The notes: a model not told the origin generated them from the sequence alone. 64,000 nucleotides of DNA from UBA4285 sp050944355 (GCA_050944355.1 JBMNQX010000001.1:186001-250000), one strand, 5' to 3'; shown: positions 1-7,377, counted from the first letter of the stretch. Numbers and translations: made by a program.

Positions 1-641
1 TGGCCGAGATCTTCGTCTGTCAGATAGATCGGAACCGGCATGAATTCGCAGTACTTGTGAAGAACCTCTTCAGCGGTGTAGTAGTTTGCGAATTTCAGGC
101 TGTCGTCGTTCAGGAAAAGGGTGATCTCTGTCCCTGTCTCGGCCCGGTCGCCGTCCGTCATCGAGTAGTCCGTTCCGCCGTCGCAGCTCCAGAGAACCGG
201 TTCGCTGTCCTTCTCCCATGACTTTGTGTTGATCGTAACGCGGTCTGCCACCATGAAAGCAGAGTAGAAGCCCAGTCCGAAATGCCCGATGATCGGATCC
301 GAACCGCCCTTGTCCTTGAATTTGTCGAGGAATTCCTTGGCGCCGGAAAACGCGATCTGGTTGATATATTTGTCAACCTCATCCGCATTCATCCCGAGGC
401 CGTTATCGATGAATTTGATCGTCTTGTTCTTGCTGCTGACTTTGACGTCAACTTTGTACTCGAGATCGTCCGGTTTCTTGTAATCGCCCATCAGCTCCAG
501 CTGATGCAGCTTTGTTATGGCATCTGATCCATTGCTGACAAGCTCGCGGAAGAAGATGTCGTGGTCTGAATACATCCATTTTTTGATAATAGGGAAAATG
601 TTCTCACTGTTGATCGTGAGACTTCCATGCTTTTCTGCCAT
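1..641 (-). CDS. htpG: Molecular chaperone HtpG (Hsp90), N-terminal part, cut by the window edge
   Basis: Bacterial Hsp90, an ATP-dependent cytoplasmic chaperone acting on late folding intermediates. About 213 N-terminal residues are present; the rest lies outside the window. The fragment is the GHKL ATPase domain: it begins MAEKHGSLTINSENIFP, carries the FRELVSN(G/A)SDA block, the DNGLGM nucleotide-binding motif and the GHFGLGFYSAFMVAD lid/G2 region. The ATG at 641 is preceded by an AAGGAG ribosome site on the minus strand, so the start is firm. It lies directly behind a consensus promoter and a CIRCE element, so HrcA control is likely. In Bacillus subtilis htpG is outside the HrcA regulon, so this wiring is lineage-specific. 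Confidence 0.95.
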   Translation of the reverse strand, partial: MAEKHGSLTINSENIFPIIKKWMYSDHDIFFRELVSNGSDAITKLHQLELMGDYKKPDDLEYKVDVKVSSKNKTIKFIDNGLGMNADEVDKYINQIAFSGAKEFLDKFKDKGGSDPIIGHFGLGFYSAFMVADRVTINTKSWEKDSEPVLWSCDGGTDYSMTDGDRAETGTEITLFLNDDSLKFANYYTAEEVLHKYCEFMPVPIYLTDEDLG

Positions 642-668
642 AGTAAAGTACTCCTTTCGATATTCCCT

Positions 669-697
669 ACTGTAGTACGGCGCAGAAAAGATGTCAA
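669..697 (-). promoter_or_regulatory. Sigma-A promoter of htpG
   Basis: On the minus strand TTGACA (692-697) and TACAGT (669-674) are separated by exactly 17 bases, about 30 bases before the htpG ATG. The CIRCE operator begins six bases upstream of the -35 box. Confidence 0.75.
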
Positions 698-703
698 GAA
701 AAA

Positions 704-730
704 TTAGCACTCAATTCAAATGAGCGCTAC
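704..730. promoter_or_regulatory. CIRCE operator (HrcA site) of htpG
   Basis: TTAGCACTC, a 9-base spacer, then GAGCGCTAC. This matches the CIRCE consensus (TTAGCACTC-N9-GAGTGCTAA) with two mismatches in the right arm. It sits immediately upstream of the htpG promoter and overlaps the last codons and stop of the DUF5721 gene. Confidence 0.85.
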
Positions 731-1289
731 TATCCGATTCGATTCCTATTTTCGAAAGAAAAGAAGACATGGCCTTGTCGAAGGCATTTTCCGCGGAGCG
801 ATCCATGGAAAATGTCTTCATCGCCGTTCCCGTCGTGAGGAAAAGCCCTGCCTTGTCGAATGTGATATTCAGAAACATTCCGCTCACCTGATCCGGACGA
901 ATGCCCGAGCAGGCCGGGTCCGTTCTCAGAATCTGAGTGATTTGCTGCGGGGCGCAGGCGAGTATGATCTTCATTTTGAGCGGCGTCTTTTCTCCGCGGA
1001 TTACATTCCAGACGTACGGACGTAATTTTTTCCAGGAAATGAGGCGGGGAGTGTTGCTGCCGTTTTCAGGGGCATCAGCAGTCTGACGGGAGTTATCCGG
1101 CTCCTCTGCGGGAGAGGCCGTTCTGGCTTCCGCGGGAGGCGCAAACCAGGCGGAATTGGCGCGGCCCGAGATTTCAAAATTGCAGAACGAAGAAACAGAC
1201 GCCTCGACGACATCAAAAGTGTCAAAGACGTCCTGCATCAGCAGTCTGCTCATAAATGTCCGGACATTGGAAATCTCAAGGGAAATCAT
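711..1289 (-). CDS. DUF5721 family protein
   Basis: A 192-residue soluble protein recognised as DUF5721, a family of unknown function from Lachnospiraceae and relatives. Seen: the N-terminal pattern MISLEISNVRTFMSRLL followed by an acidic/aromatic segment, a low-complexity linker (about residues 55-90), then a C-terminal domain with TPLKMKIILAC and GLFLTTGTAMKTFSMD. There is no signal peptide or membrane segment. A GTG three codons upstream (1298) is possible, but the ATG at 1289 fits the family start. The gene lies 26 bases downstream of tRNA-Gly on the same strand with no terminator between, so it may be transcribed from the tRNA promoter. Its last codons form one arm of the htpG CIRCE. Function unknown; the family call is from memory of the pattern. 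Confidence 0.75.
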   Translation of the reverse strand: MISLEISNVRTFMSRLLMQDVFDTFDVVEASVSSFCNFEISGRANSAWFAPPAEARTASPAEEPDNSRQTADAPENGSNTPRLISWKKLRPYVWNVIRGEKTPLKMKIILACAPQQITQILRTDPACSGIRPDQVSGMFLNITFDKAGLFLTTGTAMKTFSMDRSAENAFDKAMSSFLSKIGIESDSSAHLN

Positions 1290-1314
1290 GTCGATCACCA
1301 GAAAAACTTACTTA

Positions 1315-1385
1315 AGCAGATAACGGGAGTCGGACCCGCCTCTCCAGCTTGGGAAGCTGGCGTTCTACCGATGAACTACATCTGC
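1315..1385 (-). tRNA. tRNA-Gly (anticodon CCC)
   Basis: A 71-base cloverleaf on the minus strand. The acceptor stem is GCAGATG/TATCTGC, the anticodon stem CCAGC/GCTGG with loop TTCCCAA (anticodon CCC), and the T arm holds GGTCCGACTCC. CCA is not encoded. It reads GGG codons. Confidence 0.92.
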
Positions 1386-1398
1386 AGGAATATAAAAA

Positions 1399-1471
1399 AG
1401 CTACTGACCGGACTTGAACCGGTGACCTGCTGATTACGAATCAGCTGCTCTACCAACTGAGCCACAGTAGC
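1399..1471 (-). tRNA. tRNA-Thr (anticodon CGT)
   Basis: A 73-base cloverleaf on the minus strand. The acceptor is GCTACTG/CAGTAGC, the D arm GGCTCAGTTGGTAGAGC, the anticodon stem GCTGA/TCAGC with loop TTCGTAA (anticodon CGT), and the T loop GGTTCAAGTCC. CCA is not encoded. It is first in the tRNA transcript, 13 bases before tRNA-Gly. Confidence 0.95.
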
Positions 1472-1485
1472 ACATCGACTTGACT

Positions 1486-1514
1486 AATATACAAGAAATT
1501 GCGAGAATTGTCAA
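1486..1514 (-). promoter_or_regulatory. Promoter of the tRNA-Thr/tRNA-Gly operon
   Basis: On the minus strand TTGACA (1509-1514) and TATATT (1486-1491) are 17 bases apart, about 15 bases before tRNA-Thr. This is a near-consensus housekeeping promoter, as expected for stable RNA. Confidence 0.85.
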
Positions 1515-1569
1515 TCAGAAATGCGGGCTTTATTCAAGTCCGCTTCTGACGGAAATACAGGAGTGAACT

Positions 1570-2490
1570 ATGGGCTGTGATTACTGTCCGAGACATTGCA
1601 ATATCGACCGGGAAAAAGGAGAGCGGGGGTTCTGCGGCGAAAGCGCACAGATTATGGCTGGCCGTGCCGCGCTGTACGCGTGGGAAGAGCCCTGCATTTC
1701 CGGGAAACGGGGCAGCGGTGCCGTGTTTTTTTCGGGATGCCCTCTTCACTGCGTCTACTGCCAGAATTACCGCATTTCCGCCGGAGGCGGTGCGGGCGTT
1801 CCGGTGAGCGTGAGCCGGCTCTCAGACACATTTCTCAGCCTGCAGGAAAAGGGAGCAAATAACATCAATCTCGTGACAGCGACACAGTTCGTCCCACAGG
1901 TTGTCAGCGCGGCAGAGATGGCCCGGGGCCGAGGACTCAGAATTCCATTTGTCTACAACACATCATCATATGAGACGACTGAAACTGTGAAGAGGCTCTC
2001 AGACACGGTGAGCTGCTATCTCCCGGATTATAAATATTTATCAGAAGACACGGCGCGCGAATACTCAAACGCGCCGGATTATCCGAAGACTGCATTCAGG
2101 GCGGTTGAACAGATGGTGCGCCAGGCCGGCCGCTGTGAATTTTACACGAATGAGGAAGCTGAAAAAGCGGGTGTCGAACCGGGCATCCTGAAACGCGGCG
2201 TCATCGTGCGTCACCTGCTTCTGCCCGGCCACGTAAAAGAAGCCTGCGGGATTGTGAGGCTTCTGTATGACGCTTTCGGAGATGACATCTGGTTTTCTCT
2301 GATGAATCAGTATACGCCGATAGAGGACCTGAACCTCCCGCCGCTTCTGGCGCGCAGGGTCACAAAACGAGAGTATGAGAGATTCATTGATTTTGTTCTG
2401 AATCTCGGCGTGACGAATGCGTTCATCCAGGAAGGGCCGACGCAGAAAGAAAGTTTTATACCGGACTGGAACGGAGAAGGATTAAAGTGA
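1570..2490 (+). CDS. PflX-type radical SAM protein (COG1313)
   Basis: A 306-residue cytoplasmic radical SAM protein of the PflX group, distantly related to pyruvate formate-lyase activases; the substrate of the group is unknown. Seen: an N-terminal cysteine cluster CDYCPRHC with a further FCGE (about residues 3-24), then the radical SAM cluster CPLHCVYCQN (about residues 57-66), which has the CxxxCxxC spacing ligating the SAM-binding [4Fe-4S]. The N-terminal cysteines could hold another cluster. The ATG follows a CAGGAG ribosome site. Length is normal. The next gene, a GlgX-like protein, has its own promoter, so no functional link is implied. It could instead be a dedicated glycyl-radical activase, but no glycyl radical enzyme is nearby. 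Confidence 0.85.
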   Translation: MGCDYCPRHCNIDREKGERGFCGESAQIMAGRAALYAWEEPCISGKRGSGAVFFSGCPLHCVYCQNYRISAGGGAGVPVSVSRLSDTFLSLQEKGANNINLVTATQFVPQVVSAAEMARGRGLRIPFVYNTSSYETTETVKRLSDTVSCYLPDYKYLSEDTAREYSNAPDYPKTAFRAVEQMVRQAGRCEFYTNEEAEKAGVEPGILKRGVIVRHLLLPGHVKEACGIVRLLYDAFGDDIWFSLMNQYTPIEDLNLPPLLARRVTKREYERFIDFVLNLGVTNAFIQEGPTQKESFIPDWNGEGLK

Positions 2491-2519
2491 GCGGCCAAAG
2501 TGCCGTATTTCCGATTCAA

Positions 2520-2528
2520 TGCTATAAT
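2520..2528 (+). promoter_or_regulatory. Extended -10 promoter of the GlgX-like operon
   Basis: TGC followed by TATAAT (2523-2528), an extended -10 box with no clear -35, 46 bases before the chosen ATG of the GlgX-like gene. A copy of TGACAAATG (2544-2552) falls in the presumed leader. Confidence 0.6.
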
Positions 2529-2573
2529 AGTCATATTTATTACTGACAAATGCGCAAAACAGGAAAGGAAAGT

Positions 2574-4475
2574 ATGCAGACCGATTCAGATACATATCAC
2601 GTATTCAGAGGAGTGAGAAAGACGGAAGACGGTGCGGTTTTTGGATTTGCGCTTCCGTCTGAGTACAGGCAGGTCCGCCGGCAGCACCTCAAGACCCCGC
2701 CGTCACTGCTTTTATTCAAGGGTCAGGAGAAAACCCCTTTCTGTCGGATCTCACTTGACAGGCACATAACAGAAGGAACCTGCAGTTATGTCCGGATCCG
2801 CGATCCGCAGCTCTCGAAGTACCGGTATGCGTATGAGGTGGATTCGGAAATTCTGCCGGATCCATACGGAATCAGTTTTTCGGGCTGCCGTGAATTCGGC
2901 AGGGCGGAAGATGTTCCGGTGACGAGCAGCCTTTCTTTCCTGAGCGATGATCATTCATTTGACTGGAAGGGCGACAGACATCCGAGGACTCCGTTTTCGG
3001 ACAGCGTGTTCTACAAGCTTCACGTCAGGGGCTTTACCCGCTCAGAAACATCCGGGATTTCTGAGAATGAACGCGGGACATTTGCCGGCCTTACGAAAAA
3101 AATACCCTATATCTCTTCTCTGGGAGTTACGGCGGTTGAACTGATGCCGGCGTACGAATTTGATGAATGCCACCGGCTCTCGGGGCTGAAGAACAAGGCA
3201 AAAGCCAAAGGAGTTCCGAAAGAAAAGCAACAGCTGAATTTCTGGGGATATACGCAGGCGTTTGGTTATTTTGCGCCCAAAGCGTCATACTGCGCTGACA
3301 AGAGCGAACACTACACCGATGAGTTCCGCACGATGGTGCGCCGGATGCACAAGGCGGGAATTGAAGTCATCATGGAGATGTATTTTGCTGATGAAGAACC
3401 GGGCATGGTGCTCGACTGCCTGCATTACTGGGTGAACAGTTATCATGTCGACGGATTTCATCTGTACGCTTCCGATGAGACTCTCAGCGCTGTTGTCGCG
3501 GACCCGTATCTCGCGGACACAAAGCTCATAACGGTCTGGTGGGACAAGACATTCCCGAGAAAACGCCATGTGGCTTCCTATAATGACGGATACCGCCAGG
3601 TGATGCGTCATTTTCTCAAAGGTGACGAAAATCAGATCCGTTCTGTGATCAGTTCCGTCAGGGACTGCCCCGAAACATGCGCCAGAATAAACAGCATTAC
3701 AGGCCACGACGGGTTTACACTCGCGGATTTGTATTCCTATGACAGAAAGCACAACGAGCAGAACGGCGAGAGTTCCCGCGACGGAGAAGACAACAATTAC
3801 AGCTGGAACTGCGGCATTGAAGGCCCTACAAGAAAACGTTCGATTCTTGCGCTTCGGCGGCAGATGCGGGAAAACGCGGTTCTCATGATGATTCTCTCAC
3901 AGGGTGCGCCTCTGATACGCGCGGGCGACGAATTCTTAAATTCACAGGACGGCAACAACAATCCGTACGACATCGACAGCGAGCTCTCCTGGCTGAACTG
4001 GAACAAAGGCGCGGACGCGGCGAGAATGCAGAAATTTGTCAGAGAGGCTCTGCGCTACCGGAAAAAGCATAAAATTCTGCACATGGATGGTCCGCTCACG
4101 GGCAGCGATACCCTTTCCATCGGTTATCCGGACTTTTCGGTTCACGGGGAAAATGCCTGGTTCACAAGAACGGACAGTTCTGTGAGGCAGATCGGGATGA
4201 TGTACTGTGAGACATATGCCGATCCGGACAGTGATCTGCTGATTTATGCTGCTCTCAATATGTACTGGGAGCCCTGGAACCTGGCGCTGCCGGACGCAGA
4301 CCGGGCTTCCGGCTGGAAGATCGCGCTCTCGGACTGTGCCGGCGAACAGGCGTCTGTCTCAGACGATCAGAGAACGCTGTCTGTTCCTCCGCGGAGTATC
4401 TGCATACTCGAAGGGCATATAAAGAAGGAGACGCATGAACGAAGAAAATCTCAGGACAGCGCTTCAGACAATTGA
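2574..4475 (+). CDS. GlgX/isoamylase-like GH13 protein lacking catalytic residues (probable pseudoenzyme)
   Basis: A 633-residue cytoplasmic protein with the fold order of glycogen debranching enzymes: an N-terminal CBM48-like beta domain (about residues 1-130), the GH13 barrel (SVFYKLHVRGFT, TAVELMPAYEFDE, NFWGYTQAFGYFAPK) and a C-terminal beta domain. The catalytic nucleophile block reads VDGFHLYAS where active GlgX has VDGFRFDLA, so Asp is replaced by Tyr298. The acid/base Glu of the EPWD block is Val321 (ITVWWD). The third acidic residue, in GHDGFTL, is kept (D379), as is SYDRKHNEQNGE. Hydrolysis is therefore unlikely; glycogen binding or a regulatory role is my inference. Similar degenerate proteins occur in Lachnospiraceae. 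ATG 2574 has AAAGGAAAG upstream; an ATG eight codons earlier has none. Its 3' end overlaps the TPR gene by 41 bases. Confidence 0.8.
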   Translation: MQTDSDTYHVFRGVRKTEDGAVFGFALPSEYRQVRRQHLKTPPSLLLFKGQEKTPFCRISLDRHITEGTCSYVRIRDPQLSKYRYAYEVDSEILPDPYGISFSGCREFGRAEDVPVTSSLSFLSDDHSFDWKGDRHPRTPFSDSVFYKLHVRGFTRSETSGISENERGTFAGLTKKIPYISSLGVTAVELMPAYEFDECHRLSGLKNKAKAKGVPKEKQQLNFWGYTQAFGYFAPKASYCADKSEHYTDEFRTMVRRMHKAGIEVIMEMYFADEEPGMVLDCLHYWVNSYHVDGFHLYASDETLSAVVADPYLADTKLITVWWDKTFPRKRHVASYNDGYRQVMRHFLKGDENQIRSVISSVRDCPETCARINSITGHDGFTLADLYSYDRKHNEQNGESSRDGEDNNYSWNCGIEGPTRKRSILALRRQMRENAVLMMILSQGAPLIRAGDEFLNSQDGNNNPYDIDSELSWLNWNKGADAARMQKFVREALRYRKKHKILHMDGPLTGSDTLSIGYPDFSVHGENAWFTRTDSSVRQIGMMYCETYADPDSDLLIYAALNMYWEPWNLALPDADRASGWKIALSDCAGEQASVSDDQRTLSVPPRSICILEGHIKKETHERRKSQDSASDN

Positions 4476-5202
4476 CGCGCTCGAACAAATGGAGGATGGC
4501 GGCGAATCTCTCAGAGAAAACAGTACCTCTGTGACGCTGAGTTTTGACCATGTGATGGAATACTACCTGTATATCTGGTATTTTCCGCAGGACAAAGAAA
4601 TTCATTTTGCCGGCGTTCCGTATTCATCGTACTATCTTGAAGCCGGAAATGAAAAGCTGAAAGAGGGGAAGCCGCACGCGGCTGTAAAGTATTTCCGAAA
4701 AGCACAGCTGTGGAATCCGGTCAGCCTGCCGGTCAAGCTTGCCTTCGCTGAGGCGCTGAAGCAGGAAAACAAGCTGAAACCGTATCTTGACAAGACACAG
4801 GAAGCACACCGGTATTGCCTCACGCGCGCTGAGATGGCGAGGTATTTTCGGAATGTCGGATTTTATTATGTCGAAAAATACAGACCGGATATCGCGCGCG
4901 CCTGTTATATCCGCGCAAACCGATATTTTCATTCCGAGAACGCAGATCTTGAGCTAAAGTATCTCGAGACGGCGCTTAAGGATAAAACACCGGAAATGAC
5001 GGATGAGCAGATTGACAGTCTGCTCAGAGAAAACGATATTTTCACAGGCCCGGATGAGACATCCGTTCAGGTTGTGGCACATGCCGGATTTGACCTTATC
5101 CGGACGGGGCAGACACGGGAAGCGGCCGACTGTCTGGAAGTGGCCTCAGACATTTCCGGAGATGAATCGATGAAGAGACTGGTGAAAAAACTCAGAGGCT
5201 GA
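4435..5202 (+). CDS. TPR-repeat protein
   Basis: A 255-residue soluble protein. The N-terminal 60 residues are unlike anything I can name. From about residue 62 there are helical pairs of TPR type (EAGNEKLKEGKPHAAVKYF, then ARYFRNVGFYYVEKYRPDIA), ending in another repeat near the C terminus (AGFDLIRTGQTREAADCLE). No signal peptide or membrane segment. ATG 4435 is preceded by AAGGAG inside the end of the GlgX-like gene, so the two are translationally coupled. TPR proteins scaffold protein contacts; the coupling suggests the partner may be the pseudoenzyme. Function otherwise unknown. Confidence 0.7.
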   Translation: MNEENLRTALQTIDALEQMEDGGESLRENSTSVTLSFDHVMEYYLYIWYFPQDKEIHFAGVPYSSYYLEAGNEKLKEGKPHAAVKYFRKAQLWNPVSLPVKLAFAEALKQENKLKPYLDKTQEAHRYCLTRAEMARYFRNVGFYYVEKYRPDIARACYIRANRYFHSENADLELKYLETALKDKTPEMTDEQIDSLLRENDIFTGPDETSVQVVAHAGFDLIRTGQTREAADCLEVASDISGDESMKRLVKKLRG

Positions 5203-5203
5203 T

Positions 5204-5857
5204 ATGAATTTCGAACAGACAGATGGCTTGATTTTTGACCTGGACGGCACCCTGTGGGATTCAAGGGCGGGCGTCCTGAAAGCATGGAACGAAGTAATTG
5301 CCGTTCACCCGGAGAGCAGACGCGGCCTGCTAACGAAAGAAGAAATCCTGCCGTGTTTCGGTCTGCCGATGGATGAAATCAGGGACCGCCTGCTGCCTGA
5401 GGCGCCTCCGGACATCCGTCAGCGCATCATGCAGGAAATGTGCGATCACGAAAATGAATATCTTCTGGCAAACGGTGGAATACTGTTTCCCGGTCTTGAG
5501 GATACGCTTGATACACTCGCCGGAAAGTATCCGCTTTTCATCGTTAGCAACTGTCAGGACGGATACATTGAGTCGTTTCTCGGCGCTCACAAACTCGGAA
5601 AATATTTTCAGGACACCGAGTGCTGGGGGAGAACGCACGTCTCAAAAGACAAAAGCATCCGGATTCTGATGGAGCGCAATCATCTGAAAAGGGCAGTGTA
5701 TATCGGCGACACGAGAGGCGATGAAATGTCGGCGCGCTCCGCCGGTATTCCGTTTATTTACGCGGCTTATGGATTCGGCAGCGCCGTGGCGCCGGACGGA
5801 AGCGTTAGCCGCGTGAGTGATCTGAAAGAACTGTTTTCGGGAGGTGTGGACGAGTGA
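5204..5857 (+). CDS. HAD family phosphatase (phosphoglycolate phosphatase-like)
   Basis: A 217-residue HAD-superfamily hydrolase with an alpha-helical cap. Motif I is FDLDGTLWDS (nucleophile Asp and general acid Asp about residues 12 and 14), motif II FIVSNCQDGY, motif III the Lys of HVSKDKS, motif IV YIGDTRGDEMSA. These fit a small-molecule phosphomonoesterase of the Gph/PgmB type; the substrate cannot be read from sequence. It starts one base after the TPR stop and overlaps the following small gene by four bases, so it belongs to the same operon. Confidence 0.85.
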   Translation: MNFEQTDGLIFDLDGTLWDSRAGVLKAWNEVIAVHPESRRGLLTKEEILPCFGLPMDEIRDRLLPEAPPDIRQRIMQEMCDHENEYLLANGGILFPGLEDTLDTLAGKYPLFIVSNCQDGYIESFLGAHKLGKYFQDTECWGRTHVSKDKSIRILMERNHLKRAVYIGDTRGDEMSARSAGIPFIYAAYGFGSAVAPDGSVSRVSDLKELFSGGVDE

Positions 5858-6168
5858 TTCAGCTGTTGGCGGTTCAGGCGGTTGAAAAGAAGACGAAATT
5901 TCCGGAAGCCGTGATGGTCGGCAATTATGAATGCGCGTATGCGGCCGGCTGTCTTTCAAAAAAATTTAATATTTTGCGCGATACTATTGAAACGGCAGAT
6001 GATCTGCGCGAAACTGTAAAAGAGATCCTGACAAATGATGAGCCGGACAATGCGAGAGAAAAGCGATTGTATCAGATGCTGTCAGGATATGAGGTCACGG
6101 ATGTGTTCGACAAAGATGTCGCCGGACTGTACAGCACAGGCCGGTCTGGCGGGGCGGACACGACTTGA
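5854..6168 (+). CDS. Small protein of unknown function
   Basis: A 104-residue soluble protein I do not recognise. It starts at a GTG overlapping the HAD stop (GTGA), with GGGAGG upstream, a typical coupled arrangement that supports it being real. The sequence is mixed alpha/beta by eye (LLAVQAVEKKTKFPEAVMVG, then a helical acidic middle); there are no cysteine clusters, no membrane segment and no known motif. It is followed within 75 bases by the HPr-like gene. No function is proposed. Confidence 0.6.
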   Translation: MIQLLAVQAVEKKTKFPEAVMVGNYECAYAAGCLSKKFNILRDTIETADDLRETVKEILTNDEPDNAREKRLYQMLSGYEVTDVFDKDVAGLYSTGRSGGADTT

Positions 6169-6241
6169 CACAGATGAAAAATCATATTATTTCGACTTGA
6201 CGGTGCTTTACGACCGGCATGACTTTTGTTCGAGGTGTGAG

Positions 6242-6490
6242 ATGACAAAAAGGGTAATAGTATCAAATCTCGAGAAAAAGCATAAGAACGCAATTGCGGA
6301 ACTTGTGCAGAAGGCCTGCAAATATGAAAGCCATATCGAATTGTCCGGTAACGGCAAGAATATTAATGGCAAGAGTCTGATGGGTATGATGGCGTTCGGC
6401 CTTCATGACGGCATGAAAGTGGACGTCAGCGCAGAAGGCGAGGACGCAGAACAGGCTATAGCCGATATCTGTGAGTTCCTGGCTTCATAA
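6242..6490 (+). CDS. Divergent HPr-family protein
   Basis: An 82-residue protein with the full length and fold pattern of HPr, the phosphocarrier of the sugar phosphotransferase system. The regulatory Ser46 region is intact (NGKSLMGMM, Ser45 here), and His14 sits at the position of the phosphorylated His15. The normally invariant active-site context GLHARPA reads KKHKNAI instead, so Arg17 and Pro18 are lost; Arg17 is needed for efficient phosphotransfer. A Crh-like or purely regulatory role is plausible (inference). ATG 6242 follows GAGGTG; a longer frame reaching back to 6035 overlaps the upstream gene and is not homologous to HPr. Confidence 0.8.
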   Translation: MTKRVIVSNLEKKHKNAIAELVQKACKYESHIELSGNGKNINGKSLMGMMAFGLHDGMKVDVSAEGEDAEQAIADICEFLAS

Positions 6491-6544
6491 TTTTTCATAG
6501 TACAAAGATCCAATACTGCAGCATATAGGATGGAGGAGTTTTGT

Positions 6545-7210
6545 ATGAGCAGAACAAGGAAAGCAGCGACAACGAAGACAACTGCCAAGAAGACAACAGC
6601 AGCTGCCAAGAAGACAACAGCAAAAACCACGAAGGCGGCTGTCACAAAGGAACCGCTTGTAGCAGATGCCGTAAAGACAGAAGTCAAAGCCGCTGAAGTG
6701 GCAGAAAAGACAACGAAGAAGGCTGAAGAAGTCAAGAAAGCCGCAGAGACGAAAGCGGAAGAAGTGAAGAAGGCCGCTGAGACAAAGGCTGAAGAAGTGA
6801 AGAAGGCTGCCGAGGCAAAGACCGAGGAAGTCAAGAAAGCTGCCGAGACAAAGACAGAAGAAGTGAAGAAGGCCGCTGAGGGAAAGACGGAAGAGGTAAA
6901 GAAAGCCGCTGAAAAGAAGGCAAAGGAAATCAAGACCGCCGTCAAAGAGAAGAAGGAAGATGTAAAGAAGACTGTCAGAACTGCGAAGAGAACAACACGC
7001 GCAAAGAAGACAGCTGAACCTGCGGCAAAAGTATTCTTCCAGTACATGGGCGGACAGGTTGATCAGGACACACTTGTGGAAAAGGTCATTGCCGATGCAA
7101 AGGCGCAGGGTGTTGAAGTCACAAGCGTCAAGCTGTATGTAAAGCCGGAAGAAGGCAAGTGCTACTATGTTGCCAACGACAATTTCATGGGTGATGTAGA
7201 CTTATTCTGA
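6545..7210 (+). CDS. Lysine/alanine-rich repeat protein with DUF6465 C-terminal domain
   Basis: A 221-residue protein in two parts. Residues about 1-160 are almost entirely Lys, Ala, Glu and Thr, with six to seven tandem 11-residue units of the type AEEVKKAAETK and basic flanks (KKTTAKTTKAA, TAKRTTRAKKTA) resembling histone H1 tails. Residues about 162-221 (FFQYMGGQVDQDTLV to the C terminus, with VKLYVKPEEGKCYYV) match DUF6465, a small domain of unknown function from Lachnospiraceae. ATG 6545 follows GGAGG; an ATG at 6530 lies in the ribosome site and is rejected. The repeat should be a highly charged helix; nucleic-acid binding or a stress-protein (LEA-like) role are both inferences. Confidence 0.75.
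   Translation: MSRTRKAATTKTTAKKTTAAAKKTTAKTTKAAVTKEPLVADAVKTEVKAAEVAEKTTKKAEEVKKAAETKAEEVKKAAETKAEEVKKAAEAKTEEVKKAAETKTEEVKKAAEGKTEEVKKAAEKKAKEIKTAVKEKKEDVKKTVRTAKRTTRAKKTAEPAAKVFFQYMGGQVDQDTLVEKVIADAKAQGVEVTSVKLYVKPEEGKCYYVANDNFMGDVDLF
6720..6930 (+). repeat. Tandem 33-base coding repeat
   Basis: About six imperfect copies of a 33-base unit encoding AEEVKKAAETK variants within the DUF6465 gene. Third positions differ between copies, so the repeats have diverged at the DNA level while the 11-residue period is kept. Confidence 0.8.
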
Positions 7211-7239
7211 TTTTCACAAAGAATTTATGAAAACAGCGG

Positions 7240-7272
7240 GATGTGCCGGAGAAATTTCGGCACATCTTTTTT
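7240..7272 (+). terminator. Terminator after the DUF6465 gene
   Basis: Stem GATGTGCCG/CGGCACATC (9 bp, 9-base loop) followed by TTTTTT, 30 bases after the stop codon. Confidence 0.9.
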
Positions 7273-7291
7273 ATGCCTTCGGACTGTTATA

Positions 7292-7321
7292 TTGAAAGAA
7301 TTGTAAGAAAAGTGATATTAT
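7292..7321 (+). promoter_or_regulatory. Promoter of the carD-like gene
   Basis: TTGAAA (7292-7297) and TATTAT (7316-7321) separated by 18 bases. The predicted start site is near 7328, about 50 bases before the ATG. Confidence 0.6.
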
Positions 7322-7332
7322 AAAATAGTTGT

Positions 7333-7357
7333 AAAGCGGCATATCTGCCGCTTTTTT
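7333..7357 (+). terminator. Intrinsic terminator inside the carD leader (candidate attenuator)
   Basis: Stem AAAGCGGCA/TGCCGCTTT (9 bp, 4-base loop) running into a T tract, placed between the predicted promoter and the ribosome site (AGAAGGGG). Transcripts from the upstream promoter would have to read through it to reach carD. Confidence 0.7.
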
Positions 7358-7377
7358 ATAACAGAAGAAGGGGTTTT

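Noticed and set aside
6035..6241. N-terminal extension of the HPr-like gene
   Set aside because: The frame is open but overlaps the upstream gene, has no family similarity, and the HPr start at 6242 gives the normal length.
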